The notes beneath the pieces are model-generated. The model was not told the origin of the DNA and did not search any database. It saw nothing but the letters and a program-made list of their open reading frames with translations. A stretch of DNA of 64,000 nucleotides from NCBI GenBank assembly GCA_024362935.1, contig JANCRA010000121.1:682001-746000 (forward strand), given 5' to 3'. Source of the DNA: Setophaga petechia. Lineage: Eukaryota; Chordata; Aves; Passeriformes; Parulidae. The translations under genes were made by a program, and so were the position numbers. Below are positions 45,578-57,840 of this stretch, one piece after another (the stretch's first letter is position 1; each line of letters starts with the position of its first letter).

Positions 45578-46189
45578 GCAGCTCCCGGCGCTCGTCACGC
45601 GCCCGCGGTTCCTGATGGATCCCTCGTGCATCCAACGTCAAATTAGTGGGTGTGTCTTATAAACAAAAAGCAATAATCCCGTGAGTCAGAGCTGAAAATT
45701 TTCCCTTCTGTGCGAAGTGTTCATTATTCTGGAATTTTAAGTGAGGGGAAGGGCTGAGTGGAGAGGGTTTGTGCTCGCTGGCTGCTTCCTCCAGCAGCTG
45801 GGGACATGGCCAGCGATGGCTCTTCTGATGTCCCATCCTCTACACACATTTTTAGGGCTGCTGCTGATGTCTTCAGGTGGCAACTTCCCTTCCTGAGTGT
45901 GAGGCTAAGGAGAAATCACATTATTGTTGTTGTTTTTTTTTTGCCCACCTTGTTTTTTTTTTTTAATGAATTCACAAACCCACCACAATTTCATAGCAGA
46001 CATATTTTCCCAGAGATGTTGGCATCACATTTAGGCATGAGCCATAAGAGAGGCTTCAAAGACCTCAGTGATTTGGGGAATGTTTTGCTCCAGTGCCCAG
46101 GTTGGCACAGGTGTGTTTGATCCCCAGTTCTGTGATTCCCTAAGGGGAAGTGCTGGATCTACTTAGATATTTAGAGGGTCATAAAAGGA
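45578..46189. other. Unique sequence with a small CpG-rich patch
   Basis: About 45576-45610 has several CpG dinucleotides in a window otherwise poor in them, but it is too short for a CpG island. T runs follow at 45931-45964. No gene recognised. Confidence 0.4.
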
Positions 46190-46600
46190 GGGGCTGAGGG
46201 AGCTGGGAAGGGGCTGGAGCCCCAGGAGGGGCTGAGGGAGCTGGGAAGGGGCTGAGGCTGGAGCAAAGGAGGCTCAGGGGGCCCTTGTGGCTCTGCACAA
46301 GTCCCTGCCAGGAGGGCACAGCCGGGGGGGTCGGGCTGTGCTCCCAGGGAACAGGGACAGGAGCAGAGGGAACGGCCTCAGGCTGGGCCAGGGCAGGCTC
46401 AGCTGGGCCAGCAGCAGGAATTTGCCCATGGAAAGGGAGCTCAGGCCTTGGCAGGGGCTGCCCAGGGAGCTTTGCAGTGCCCATCCCTGCAGGTGTCCCC
46501 TGGAGGTGGCACTGAGTGCTCTGGGCTGGGGACAAGGTGCCCATGGGGCACAGCTGGGACTTGAGGGCTTTTCCCACCCTGGGGATTCCAGGATCCTCCA
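46190..46600 (+). mobile_element. CR1 LINE 3' end, same subfamily as 17740-18326
   Basis: Near-identical to the other copy from agcaaaggaggctcagggg to gctctgggctggggacaagg, including the shared variants gccagcagcaggaatttgcc and gggagctttgcagtgccc. Its far end differs: it continues gtgcccatggggcacagctg, as does the copy at 63748-64000, instead of the more usual CR1 end. Confidence 0.9.
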
Positions 46601-48729
46601 GTTCACTGATTTTTATTATGAAAGATAAATAGCTACAGCATGCAGTATCTAAGTCAGGGGCGAACCACTTTTCTAACCCTGTGATGCAGAAAAGGATCTG
46701 GTGGAAAACAAAGGAATAATTTCCCTGCCAGTGTGGCCTGAAGACCCTCAGAGCACTTGGGTGGAATTCCTGAACTGCTGGAAGCATCACCCTGTGCTTT
46801 CAGGCTTTTTGTCAGCTGGAAGCCTCTGCCAGAGCTGCAGTGTGGTGAGGAGCCTGCTCCTCATCTCCTCACATCTGGACCCCGTGACATTAATGGCAAA
46901 AGCAACTCTCTTTTGCAACTCCATCCAAAAACTGCAGGCATCAGCCCTTCACAGCTAATGGGAGCTGAGCTGGGGGAGAGCTTCTCCTCCAGTGCCCCGT
47001 GACAAGTCAGCTGCATGCCTCTTGATCCATGTCATTTTATTCCTTCTGGAGACCTCACATAGGCACAAATAGAGAGATTTGAAAATAGTGTGACTCCTGC
47101 TTATTTATCTTGCAATGAATTCAATGTCTTAAATCACTGCCCTGCTAAAAGCCTGTCTTTCTCCAAGATCACATCCTATGAGGTCAACTCAAGCAAATAA
47201 AATGGCTACTAAATCTTTGCTTGTCATTGCAACACTTTTTTAAAAAAAATTATTTTTATTTTTTAAAAACAACAGAACACTCCAGTATTCATTCCAGTGC
47301 CATAAACTTGTTAAGTAATTGAGTATTTATCTGAAGAGAATGAGAAATGTGGAATTTATTTCTAGGACTTGAGCTTTAAATAAACAAGACACTTTTAAAC
47401 ATAACTCCATTTTGGATAATGAGATGTTTTCATGGACATAATGGCTATTTGCAGCATGTTTTCCCATGACTTTTTTTTTTTTTTACAATATTTTACAATA
47501 TGACATTTAAATCAGACTAGTACAGAATCTTTGTGCATTAATAGAGGTCAGCTCTTCTCAGGAGTAAATATTTGTGTATCTGTGGGTGTGTGTGATATGT
47601 CTCATGCAAGAACTGTGTGTAACAGTGGCAGTTAATTTGGTTTAATAATCAAGCTGTAAAAATCTAACAGATTGATCAAACTCATAAATTGGCTTCCTGG
47701 TACAAGAGGCATTAAATAAGTAGGTTTCCCCTACTTCTATTAAATATTGTTTGTGTAAATATATGGATACACCTAAAGAAACATGATGAATCTATCACCA
47801 AAGTGCTGTGATCCCTGACCCTTAAGTGTGGAAAACTTTAGTGATGTCCCATGAAAGCAAAAAGAAACAAGTAAAACACCACACAGGCATCAGTTTTGTC
47901 TTGTCATGTGGCACTTTTTATTTAACCCAGGCTGCAATTTTTATTTAATCCAGACTGTTTTTTATTGAATCCACTTTTTATTTAATCCTGCACTGCTGGG
48001 AGGAGCAGCTGCTTACAGCAGAACCACCTTGTGAGGACAAAAAGGGAGATTTCTGTCATCTGGCCAGCAAGGGGTCCACAAAATTTCTGTTTTCCACAGG
48101 CATGGAGCATTTCTAGCCATGCAGGTTTCTCTGCTGAATCATCCCTGCCCCACCTACACAGAGGTGAGATTTGCCTGGAATAAGCAGAGATGCCTGAAAT
48201 AGATGTGAGCAGACATGAGCAGCAGTGTTTGTCAGGGAGAGAAAAGCACTTTGTGTTTCATTTTATGTTCAGTGTCAGCTGCAGCCAGCTCGTGTTGGAA
48301 GAGAAGTTTCAGTCCTTGTTTTCCAGGAACTGGTGGAGTTTTTGTCCTCCTTCTCTTGGTGTGAGTGGCCTGCAGAGAGGTCGTGGTGGTGCTTCCCCAT
48401 CCTGTGTGTTCTGATGAACTTGAGTGAGAAAGAATAAAAGGGGTTGTGGGAAGGTGTCTTGGGGTGGGGAAGCACAATTAGGAATGGGATGGAAGTAGAT
48501 GAGGTGACTTTATTCACACCAGGCATAAATCAAAGTTGAGCCCTGGCATTTGGACTGCAGGAAAGGTGGATTTGGGGTGCTGCTGGGTGAGAGCTGGACA
48601 TGCCCTGTCTGTGTGTGCTGGGATCAGAAACCAAATGTGCCCTGGCCTGATCCCACAACTTGACCATCAGGAAAGGGATTGGGATTGTGTCCCTGTGCCC
48701 CCTCAGGTGATTTCCCACCTGCAGAGCTG
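46601..48729. other. 2.1 kb unique sequence; AT-rich complex block 47030-47900
   Basis: The block 47030-47900 is AT-rich, of high complexity and free of recognised transposons, with a TTTAAAAAAAATTA-type core at 47240. At 47925-47985 the word TTTTTATTTAA recurs in about four imperfect copies. No gene recognised. Confidence 0.35.
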
Positions 48730-49216
48730 CCCCAGCCCTGGGCCCAGCCCAGGGGGGAGCTGGAGCTGCTGCAGAGAGCCCAGAGGAGGCTCCAGGATGA
48801 GCAGAGGGATGGAGCAGCTGTGCTGGGAGGAAAGGCTGGCACAGCTGGCATTGTTCACCTGCACAGGAGAAGCTTTGGGCTGAGCTCAGGGTGGCCTTGC
48901 AGGGCCTGAAGGAGCCCCAGGAAAGCTGGAGAGAGACAATTGCCAGGGGATGCAGGGACAGCACACAGGGAATGGCTTCAAGCTGACAGAGAGTAGGTTT
49001 AAACAGGATATTAGGAAGAAATTGTTCCCTGTGAGGGTGGTGAGGCCCTGGCATAGGTTGCCCAGAGCAGCTGTGGCTGTCCCATTCCCATAAGTGTCCA
49101 AGGCCAGGTTGGATGGGACTTGGAACAACCTGTTCAAGTGGGAGATGTCCCTGCCTACAGCTTGGAACTGAATGATCGTTATGGTCCTTTCCAACCCGAA
49201 CCATGCTATGATTTCA
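48730..49216 (+). mobile_element. CR1 LINE 3' end
   Basis: Long tail copy: gagctgctgcagagagccc, gcctgaaggagccccagg, gaatggcttcaagctgac, taggaagaaattgttccc, gtccaaggccaggttggatg, tggtcctttccaacccgaac and ctatgattt at the end. Confidence 0.95.
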
Positions 49217-50596
49217 TGTTCCTGTTTGGGGGACAGTCCTGCTCCTTAGTACAATGCCCAGCCTGAGCTGGACACCCCTGACTGCAGGATTCCCACCAGC
49301 ACCATTCCAGGGCAGCAGATCCTCCCTGGAGATGAGTGACCTGATCCACTTCCCCATATTAGATAACATCTGTCACGCTGGGCTTTGCCTCTGTCACCCT
49401 GTGAGTGGCCTTGCCCAGTCACAACTGCTGGGTAAGTGAATTTTTGCTTTTGCAAGGGCCTGTCTCCTCCCCGCCCTCTTGCTAACCCACTTTTGGGCAA
49501 AGCTTCCCACTTGGAAATCTGCCTGTCCCATTAACCTCTGCAAGCAGGGTGGTGATTCCAGCTGCTGGGGTGTTTGGGAGCTGCTCCAGGAGACATCACT
49601 CCTGGGCAGCTCAAAGCAGGCAAGGAGGGGGAGAACCAGCCAGGGCATAGAGTGTCCAGTGCCACTTGTTCTGCCCTCCTGAGTAACCCATAGAAAACTG
49701 ATTTTACTCCAGCTAGGAATCCCCATCTCCAACACATGTTCAGCTCCAAGATGCCCACACCTCTTGTTTTCCAGTTATACAGATGATTCCCTTGAAGATC
49801 TTCCCAGTTGAGACCTCCCTCCTCAAAGCCTTGATGCCATTTGGTCATTAAGGTCACTTGGTAAATCTGTGCTAAAAAACATCCCAGTCCCACACTGCTC
49901 AGGAAAATCCCCACTGGAATTGGAGCAGGGCAAGCTGGTGGTGACGGGATTGTGTGAGCACAGTGGAGGTGGAACATTGTTTTTTTTTTGCCCTTCTCTT
50001 TCCTTGGAGATGAAAGAGAAAGATCAGAAGAGGGTTGGATCCATTACCTTACTCGTAGGTGTGTGTGTGTGTACCTGGTACTTATTTACGTTGGCGTCTG
50101 TGTACAACTGGGCAGATAAAACCAAAGAATTTAGGACATATCTGGCACAGCCACACACACTTTCAGAGCACAAGATAAACAATAGATGATTGCATGTTTA
50201 AAGCATTTTCCTTGATAAAAGATTGAATAATTTACCAGTAATGACAGGGGAGCGATGGAGCGGTCAGTGAACCACAACGCACGACAATTGCACCACACCA
50301 ACTGCAGCCATGCTGTTGGGGCTATTTCATTTGTTTGTCTTGGATGTAATTATTTTTGGCAAGCATCTGTTGGAGTTTACAACAGAGTAGATCCAGTGGG
50401 AAATGCCCCATGGGAAGCATGGAATGGAGTGTGTGTGTAAAAGTGGCGTGGAGGAAAATTGGAATTTTTTTTTTTGTGCTCGCTTGGAGGAGATGCACTG
50501 AACTGGACAATGAGAATGGGCACATCTGGCAGAGACAGACCTGGGAAAAGGATTGTCCTGCCTGGTCCCAGCAGCACCTTTGTTGACCAGGGAAAC
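49217..50596. other. 1.4 kb unique sequence, no recognised feature
   Basis: Contains a (GT)n of about seven units at 50058-50072. A patch at 50250-50310 (ggagcgatggagcgg, caacgcacgacaattgc) is richer in CpG than its surroundings. No gene recognised. Confidence 0.4.
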
Positions 50597-50960
50597 ACAG
50601 ACTCATAGAATGGTTAAAATTGGAAAATATTCCAAAAATGGATAAAATTGGAAAGATTCCAAAAATGGTTAAAATTGGAAAAGACTCCAAAATGATCTTG
50701 TGCAAGCCTTCATGGATCACCACCTTTTCAACCACATTAGAACACCAGTCCAGTTGTTTCTTGTACACCTCCCTGGGTAGCTCCTTCCAACACCTGACAG
50801 CCCTTTCATTGAAGAAATTCCTCCTGTTTTTCAACCTGGACCTTCCCTGGTGGAACCTGAGCCCATTTCCTTTTGGGAAAAGAGGCTGTCCCCCACCCTG
50901 CCCACAGGACAGTGCTGCTGAGCTATTTCTCCAGCTTTCTTTGCCATGGCTGAGGCACGG
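50597..50960 (-). mobile_element. CR1 LINE 3' region with internal triplication
   Basis: Reverse complement of a CR1 tail: actcatagaatggtt at the terminus, then a threefold repeat at 50613-50694, then aagccttcatggatcacc, ctccttccaacacctgacag and cctggaccttccctggtgg. The distal part is diverged. Confidence 0.82.
50613..50694. repeat. 27-28 bp tandem triplication inside CR1
   Basis: Units start at 50613, 50641 and 50668 with GTTAAAATTGGAAAA or GATAAAATTGGAAAG and end CCAAAAATG. The unit is the last CR1 segment before the terminal octamers, so it was multiplied after insertion or in the source copy. Confidence 0.93.
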
Positions 50961-51773
50961 GGCACCAGCAGTTCACCCCTTGGTGCTGCCAGCTGAGTTA
51001 GATGACGCCAAGCTCTGTGAGCTCATAGGTTCAACCCCTTCAGCTTGCTGGAGCTGATAGAAAATCACCAGCTTTGTCTAAATTACAGCTTGGCCCTCAT
51101 GAGGTGTCAGGGAGTCAGGTCACTGTGTGGGTGCTGTTGTGACCTGGGTCAGTGGCTGCCTGCACCCTGCAGAGCTTGGGGACGTGGGTTTGGGCTCCTT
51201 CCTTGTGCCCCAGCTCCAGTGACACAGATTGGGAGGGGTTTTATCCTCATGGACACTGTGTGAGCAAGCCTGGCCTCCAGATCTGAGTGGGGAAAGGTCT
51301 TAACAGATGGTTCAGACTTGCAAAGCACTCATGTTTCACTGAAGAACAGGATTTATGGTGTATCAGACGTTCAGGACTATTTTTGTTCATCTCCTGTTTA
51401 GTTTTGCTTAACTCTTCATTTGCTTCTTTCTGCTTTGTCTTTGAGAGCATGCTGACCCATCTCCATTCTCAGCAGGGGAATCAGAATTTTCCAGATCTTT
51501 TTGGCTGTCCCAGCTGGACTTTCCAGATACTTTCCAGATACTTTTCGCCTCCAATTCCTGCTTTAAAGACAGAAGCATCACCCCCTGACCAGGGCAGAGG
51601 GCAGAGCCAGGTCTTGCCCAGGCCCCCTCTCCACCATCCTGAGGAGCAGTTCCATGCACAGGGCAGCCTCAGCACCCTCTACCCACCCCGTGGCCATGCA
51701 GGAGTTCTCCCACAGCCCTCCCCATTCCCCTTTGGCCAGGATTGTCACCCATCACTGCTTGTGCTCACCCTGT
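50961..51773. other. Unique sequence, no recognised feature
   Basis: No gene or repeat family recognised. A ten-base pair of repeats, ctttccagatactttccaga, occurs at about 51519-51542. Confidence 0.4.
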
Positions 51774-52583
51774 GTCCCAGTGCCCTGCCTAGACAGGCTC
51801 TGTCCCTGCTGCACACAGCAAACCCAGGCTGGAATTCATGGGAAACCTGTGGAAAATCACTGATAATGGCTGTGCAGCAAACAGGTGATTTTACTGTACA
51901 TAGCATCACACAGAATTTTACCATCTGTTTAGAGTCAGGGAGAATTTAAACAATGGGGAGATTTAAGAGGGTGGGGTGGGGGGGAAAACTCTTGTGACTT
52001 TTAAAGCTGAGATTGCAGATCTCAGGGAGAACTAAAACAAAAAAAAATAAAGGGATAGGAACCTCAAGACTGCAGAAGACGAGGAAGTGCATTGAGAAAC
52101 ATGAGTGCTAAAGCAAGTCTGAGATATTTTCATTTTCTTCTGATTTCTCTTTGAAGGGAGTGAAATGATTGTCCCAGTGCCCTGCCCAGACAGGCTCTGT
52201 CCCTGCTGCACACAGCAAACCCAGGCTGGAATTCATAGGAAACCTGTGGAAAATCACTGATAATCGCTGTGCAGCAAACAGGTGATTTTACTGTACACAG
52301 CATCACACAGAATTTTACCATCTGTTTACAGTCAGGTTGTGTGGGAGGGAGAATTTTAAAAATTCTCCCTGTTTAAACAATGGGAAGATTTAAGGAGGGG
52401 AAGAGGAAATTCCTGTGGCTTTTAGAGCTGAGATTCCAGATCTCAGGGAAAACTAAAAAAAAAGGGATAAGAACCCCAAGGCTGCAGAAGATGAGCAAGT
52501 GCATTGAGAAACATGAATGCTAAAGCAAGTCTGAGATATTTTCATTTTATTCTGATTTCTCTTTGAAGAGAGTGAGATGATTG
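51774..52583. repeat. Tandem duplication, two units of about 397-413 bp
   Basis: Unit 1 is 51774-52170 and unit 2 is 52171-52583, directly adjoining. Both start GTCCCAGTGCCCTGCC and end ctttgaag.gagtga.atgattg. They differ by scattered substitutions and a few indels, for example extra gttgtgtgggagggag in unit 2. It is not a transposon I recognise and has no target duplication; it looks like a local segmental duplication. Confidence 0.95.
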
Positions 52584-53165
52584 GAGTCACACAGTGCCCT
52601 CAGCCCATCCCACATGGAATTTCAGGGTTTAAAACGTGAAGGGCTCCATCAAGCCCTGCTGCAGGAGGCTGAAGAGTTGCTTGCTCCTTCCCCAAAAGTT
52701 ACTATTCCCATAGCAGAAAAGCAGGCTGGTTTATGACTCACCCATTCAAGATTATGTATTAAATAATGAGCTGGACTTTGAGCTGTGGCAGCTGAGAGGC
52801 AGCACATGTTTGCCATGCTCTGTTACAGGGGTGACAATTGAACACCTGGCCATTTACACGGTGACTTGTGGACTAAAGAAAACCTCCTCACCTTCAGCAG
52901 GAGCTGGGGAAAGTAGCTTGGGTTTCCATGGTATGGCATGGAAAAATTACTGTGCTGGATTTTAAAAAGAGCAGGCAGAACCTGGGGGATTTGAAGGTGT
53001 CTGACTGTTTGTGCTGACCCAGGATGCATCTTGTGAGAGAGGATACCTTGCTGAAACTGAATGGACAAAATTTCAGTCCAGGGCAAGTGAGGGAAGGATC
53101 ACTGTCCTGGTCTAGGTTTAATTAATTAATATTCCTGATGAGGAGAGCTGCTTCTTGATGTTTAT
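52584..53165. other. Unique sequence, no recognised feature
   Basis: No repeat family, RNA gene or coding segment recognised. Confidence 0.4.
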
Positions 53166-53345
53166 TATAGAATCATGGAATGGTTTGGGTTGGAATGGAC
53201 CTTAAAGAGCATTCAATTCCACTCCATGCCATGGGAAGAGACACCTTCCAGTACCTCAGCTTGTTCAGAGCCCTGTCCAACCTGGCCTTGGACACTTCCA
53301 GGGATGGGGCAGCCACAGCTTCTCTGGGAAATTTGTTTAAACATT
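53166..53345 (-). mobile_element. CR1 LINE 3' end, short
   Basis: Reverse complement of a CR1 tail: atagaatcatggaatggttt, then gacaccttccagtacctc, then ggccttggacacttccaggg and gcagccacagcttctctgg, stopping near 53345. Confidence 0.95.
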
Positions 53346-55013
53346 TTATGGCTCCTGCTGGTGGAGTCATGGCCATGCAGAAATATTTGTTTCTGGCCTT
53401 TACATCTTCCCCTACAGCAGATTCAGCTGTTTCACTGTGGCTTACAAAGTGTGGGCTTTGCAAACTTGCATTTCTAATTTTTCTCTTCACAGACCTTTTG
53501 TTGTGGTTTGGGTGTTTCCCATGGGCCTGCTGCCTGCAGCAAGCAGAGCAGTAACCTTCAGTGCTGTGGGCCTGATGAAAGTTTAGGATAAATTTATTCT
53601 GGGAAGCCAGATCAACCAGGGGATGAATTTAGTTTCATCCCCTAACACTGAGCCTATGCTGCAGACAGATTCCATTGGAAGTTAAGCTAAAATGACAATG
53701 AAGACAAAGGAGTCTGAAATGTAGTTAAAGAAAAAGGGATTGAACTTGAGTTTGTTAATCAGTAGTTTTTAGATCTCCTTTTCTACTCCAATCCAAATAA
53801 GCTCTGGCTACCCATCTGTGCCATGACCAAGCCTGTTCTCTCTGCAAACACACACCCAGCCTCAAAGCACCATTTTTCCATGCAGAGGTGGGGTTTGCAG
53901 CTGTGATCTTGAAATTAGACCTGCAAGAAGTTCATGTCACAATGTTCCTGTTTGCCTATCACTGCTTGTTCATAGCAAAAAAACCAAACTGTGCTACATT
54001 TGCTGAGGCTGATGAGGTTTGACTTTGACACCTCAATGCCACCTGATCCATTCCGAGCAAGAATTTGCTGCTGCCTGGCAGCTGTGGCTTAATTTTCCAG
54101 GACAGTGCTTCCTTCCCTAGTTGTGCCTGAGGCAGATTCTGGTTAGGGATGGTTCCCTGTGCACAACATCTGCTCTGCTGTGTGCTGGTCACGAGATCTG
54201 CTGGGCTTGTGTAAGCCTGTGGTGAGCTCTTCTGGCACCAGCTTTTTCTGCGCACGGATCGCTGCCAAGTGTTTGGGGCTCCAGGCTCTGCCAGCTCCCC
54301 ACTGCTCACACAGATGGTTCCAAAACCCTCTGTGCAGATCATTTCCCTCCTCTGACAGGCTGAGGTGTCTTCATGCTATGGTGCAGTTAGGTTTTCACTG
54401 GAAGGTGGTTTCAAAAGTAAACCTCCATGTCTTCACTCAGCAGTCATTCTCAAAAGCCAACTGAAGTTTCTGTCTGGGTTTTATTTAGCTAGAATTTGCT
54501 CCCTAGTGCAGCAGGCATTACCATAAAATCCTGTTTATTAGTAAACTCAGTGACCTGCCCTGGTGAAAATCCCTTCCCAAAGTCCCACCCTGTTCCTCGG
54601 CAGTAGGTGCAACCACCGAGTGACGTTAGTTTCGTAGTTTGAGGCTTAAAAAAAATTCCCCCAAACCAAACCAACATGTAATAATTTGCAGATGTTGGCA
54701 GACAGCAATGATGCATGAGTTGAAGCTCTCTTTGGGTGCCAAACCACAAATATATATATCATTTTTTTATAGTCTCCCATTCCTGGAACTGAAAGAGGCT
54801 TCAAAACAATCAATATGTAAACACAAATACAGAGCACTCCCTTCTGAGCAGCTCCAGTGCTACTGCTGCTACACACAGAGGGCTTTTTCTTACTGGCTAT
54901 GTCCTTCTTCAGAGCTGCTTTTTGTCCTTTATTTACAGGCACAGGTCTGCAGGGCCAGTGCAGCTCCTGCAAAACAAGGGGAGGTGGTCACACTTTCTGA
55001 CCTTTTAAAGTTG
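53346..55013. other. 1.7 kb unique sequence, no recognised feature
   Basis: No repeat family or RNA gene recognised. Overlapping open frames of 100-160 codons near 54640-55110 on both strands lack any domain and cover the edge of the next LTR. Confidence 0.4.
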
Positions 55014-55018
55014 CTGAC

Positions 55019-55671
55019 TGTCTTGGTTTGGAAAGACAGGTGCTTGCTAAGGAAGGCAGGAGCCTCCCCTGAAATGGAAAATGTAAACCCCCTCTTTCCA
55101 AATTCCTATAAAACTTAAATTAGGGGCTCTCAGGCGACTAATATGGGAACAGAAAATAATTGCCTTTAATAGGGAAGAAAATAAAATGATAAAATAAACA
55201 ATGCAGGGCACTAGAATAACACTGACAGAGTCAGAACACACCCTGACACCCTGTGGGTCAGGCTGTTGGCAGCAGTCCCATTGGAATTGTGGCTCAGCCC
55301 TCCTGCAGTGCCAGGGGTGGTTCTGCTGGAGCAGGAATCCTGTAGGAAGGTGCAGGCTTCCTCTGAAGATCCAGTGGGAGAAGAGGCAGCTGCTGTTCCT
55401 CTGGAATCCAGTGGAGAAGCTGTGCTGGTGTTCCAGAATCTCCAGATTCTATCCAGGTAGGAATGCTTGGCTCCTCCCTCTGGGCTCACATCTCCCAATG
55501 GGATGCTGCAGTTCTTATCAGCCATGCAGGGACATTCAATGGCTGTTATCAGTAATGTCCCCTCCTGAGGGAGGAGTGATTGTGGAAGAGATAAGGAAAA
55601 CTGCCCACTTGACAAAAGACAACTGCCATACAGGTGGTAATGGAATACATTTCGTCTTGCAGTGTGGGACA
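55019..55671. mobile_element. Solo LTR with 5-bp target duplication
   Basis: Starts TGTCTTGGTTTGGAAAGACA, ends GCAGTGTGGGACA, and is flanked by CTGAC at 55014-55018 and 55672-55676. The 5-bp duplication points to an ERVL- or ERV1-type element rather than the 6-bp ERVK group. The body resembles a very common songbird LTR (aaggaaggcaggagcctccc, gtaggaatgcttggctcctc, atcagccatgcagggacatt). The sense strand is unclear: on the minus strand an ATTAAA variant could be the poly(A) signal. No internal genes adjoin. Confidence 0.88.
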
Positions 55672-55883
55672 CTGACCAGTGTAGGCTGTCTCAGGCTGAA
55701 ACCAGGAAAGAGTGTTGTTTTATTTACTGCTGGATTTCATTGTGGGCTTTCTGCTTAGCAGCACCATGTCCAGGGGCTTTGAAAACTAAATTTTTCCCTT
55801 TATACCTTGAAATCTTTATCACAAGAGTGCTCTTTTCCCTCCACTGCCCTCCATGGGTATTTTACTTCTAAACCAAAGGAGCC

Positions 55884-56018
55884 ACCTTAGAAGATGAGTT
55901 TTCTTTTCACATGAGGGACATGCAGAAAATTACATCAAGCTTACTTTGAAGCTAATTTTGGTGTCTTTTTAACACCTTTTCTTGCTGGGAAATGAGCTGA
56001 TATCATCACCCTGACAAT
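55884..56018 (+). repeat. Unclassified dispersed repeat, copy 2
   Basis: Matches 41195-41335 over about 135 bases in the same orientation, roughly 80 percent identical by eye. Both copies are flanked by unrelated DNA. Family unknown. Confidence 0.75.
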
Positions 56019-57174
56019 CCAGGAAGAGCCAGGTTGTGGTCAACTGCAAACCACTTGCAGCCACTCTCTATCAAATTCAACTTTCCAGTATGGTCTGCCA
56101 TGGCTTTGGGGTATTTGTTGTTAGATTGTGTCTAGGGCACCAGTCAGAAACTGGGACACCATTGGACTGGGTCTAGTACCGCCAGATATTGGAGAGAGAG
56201 AAGCTCCTTCCCAAAAAAAAATTAGGATTAGAAGTGCAGGGCAGCAGGTGGCAGGAGAAGGAGTGAGATCAGGGAACAATAATCAGGAGGAAATTTGGTT
56301 TTCTCAGCATTCACTGTTGTATTCCTTCCTGCATCTATTTATTGCAGCTTTCCTGGCAAAAACAAAGGTTTTAAGAAGACTTTAAAGAAGCGAATGAAGT
56401 TCCTGAGAGTTCCTTCCACAAATCTGCCCTGGAATGTAGGGGGAACTTGGGAGAAAAAGCCAGAGGTGCTTGGGAAGTGGCAAACTGAAGATGGAAGGGG
56501 CACTGCTGGCCAAACACAGTGCAGGCTGGAAGCCCAGCATCCAGGAGGGATGCTGTGTGAAGGGATGATGAGATGCTGATGGTTTGGTGTGGTTTTGAGG
56601 GTGAGGGAAATTCCCCATGGACAAGGTGTACCAAGGTGAGGGAAACCATCTCTCTCCAGTATTTGAGATGTGTGGAAGCAGAAAGAGCTTTTATTTATTA
56701 AGGCTAAATAAAAAATGTGCTGTCTGAGCACAGATGTAAGGGATTGAAAGGACACAGAGGGGATTTTAGCTGCCTGGATGGGCGGGACACCACATAATTT
56801 AGAGAGATGACAGAGGGAGTTTGTGTAAGCTGGACAAAGCAACCACAGGGACCTTTGATCTTACTGGTTAAATCCCAAATGATAGAAAAGTGTCAGAGAA
56901 ACCAGGTGAAAAACAGGATTTTGTTCAACAAGGTCTTATATAAAGTACCGGGCTTAGCTGAGAAGAAAACAACCATGTAGCTCTGCCTGCTCTCTGGAAT
57001 TTCTTCTGGAAAAAAACAATTTTTCAACTCTGGGCTATGTGGAGCAAAAGAGTCTGCAGGACATTTGAACTCATGTGTTTGCTGTAGTGAGCACTAATAA
57101 GGATGTGAATGAACTGTGTTCCAGGAAAGATCCACAGCTGGAATGGAGAGCAAGGAGAACAGGGATTAGATGGA
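56019..57174. other. 1.2 kb unique sequence, no recognised feature
   Basis: No repeat family recognised with confidence. A region around 56670-56720 has TTTATTTATTAAGG after TGTGTGGAAGC, weakly LTR-end-like on the minus strand, but nothing supports an element. Confidence 0.35.
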
Positions 57175-57560
57175 CATGGTTGTGCAGGAATTGGGGTGGT
57201 TTGGTCTAAAAAAGAGGGATGGGAGAATATATTGTAATATAAATGGGTGCTTCCAAGATGAATACATTCTCCTTCTCTGTGGTGATTAGGGCAAGAAGTC
57301 CTGGGCTTAATTTATGGCAGGAATAAGTCAGACATAAGGAAAAAAAAAAAAACCAACAACTTTCTACCAGTCTAAATAGCAAAATCAGGTTTAAAGTGGC
57401 TGGAGAAGCTCTGCAGTCTCTGTCATTGGAGGTTGTTTCAACCTCGGTAGCCAAAAATGGTTCATCAAGGATGGCTGGGTCTGCCCAGCTCCCAGGAATG
57501 GGCCTGACATCCCCATGAAGTCTCTCCCAGCCCTGAAGATTCTCCCTGAAGATGAGGTTG
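57175..57560 (+). mobile_element. Old CR1 LINE 3' region
   Basis: Diverged plus-strand CR1 of an older type: gtgattagggcaagaagtcc, gtcagacataaggaaaaa, gtttaaagtggctggagaa, ctgtcattggaggttgtttc, ccaaaaatggttcatcaagg. An A run of twelve bases interrupts it at 57341-57352. The end octamers are not clear. Confidence 0.65.
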
Positions 57561-57840
57561 CCCACAGGAATTAACATGAAGGATTAAAAGCTAGGCTACA
57601 CATGGGATGGGTCCTCCTTTCATGTGCTAAAAGAAGTTTAAAATCTAGGGACAGAATCAGCAGACAACTGCAGCTCATGGTAAAGGGTGGTATAAGTAAA
57701 AACATTGGCTGGTTGAAGACTTGGAAAAGCTCATTTAATGAACTCATTTAATGAGACTGAGTGTGTTTCCAGTGTGTCCCCATAGCAGGAAATTGTTAAA
57801 AGAGGGCCTAGAATGAGAAAGGAAGAAAGGAACTACTCAA

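Noticed and set aside
48475..48530. AATAAAG on the minus strand suggesting a gene or LTR end
   Set aside because: No matching promoter box, terminus or target duplication was found.
51021..51040. GGTTCAACCCC word like a tRNA B box
   Set aside because: No A box or cloverleaf can be built around it.
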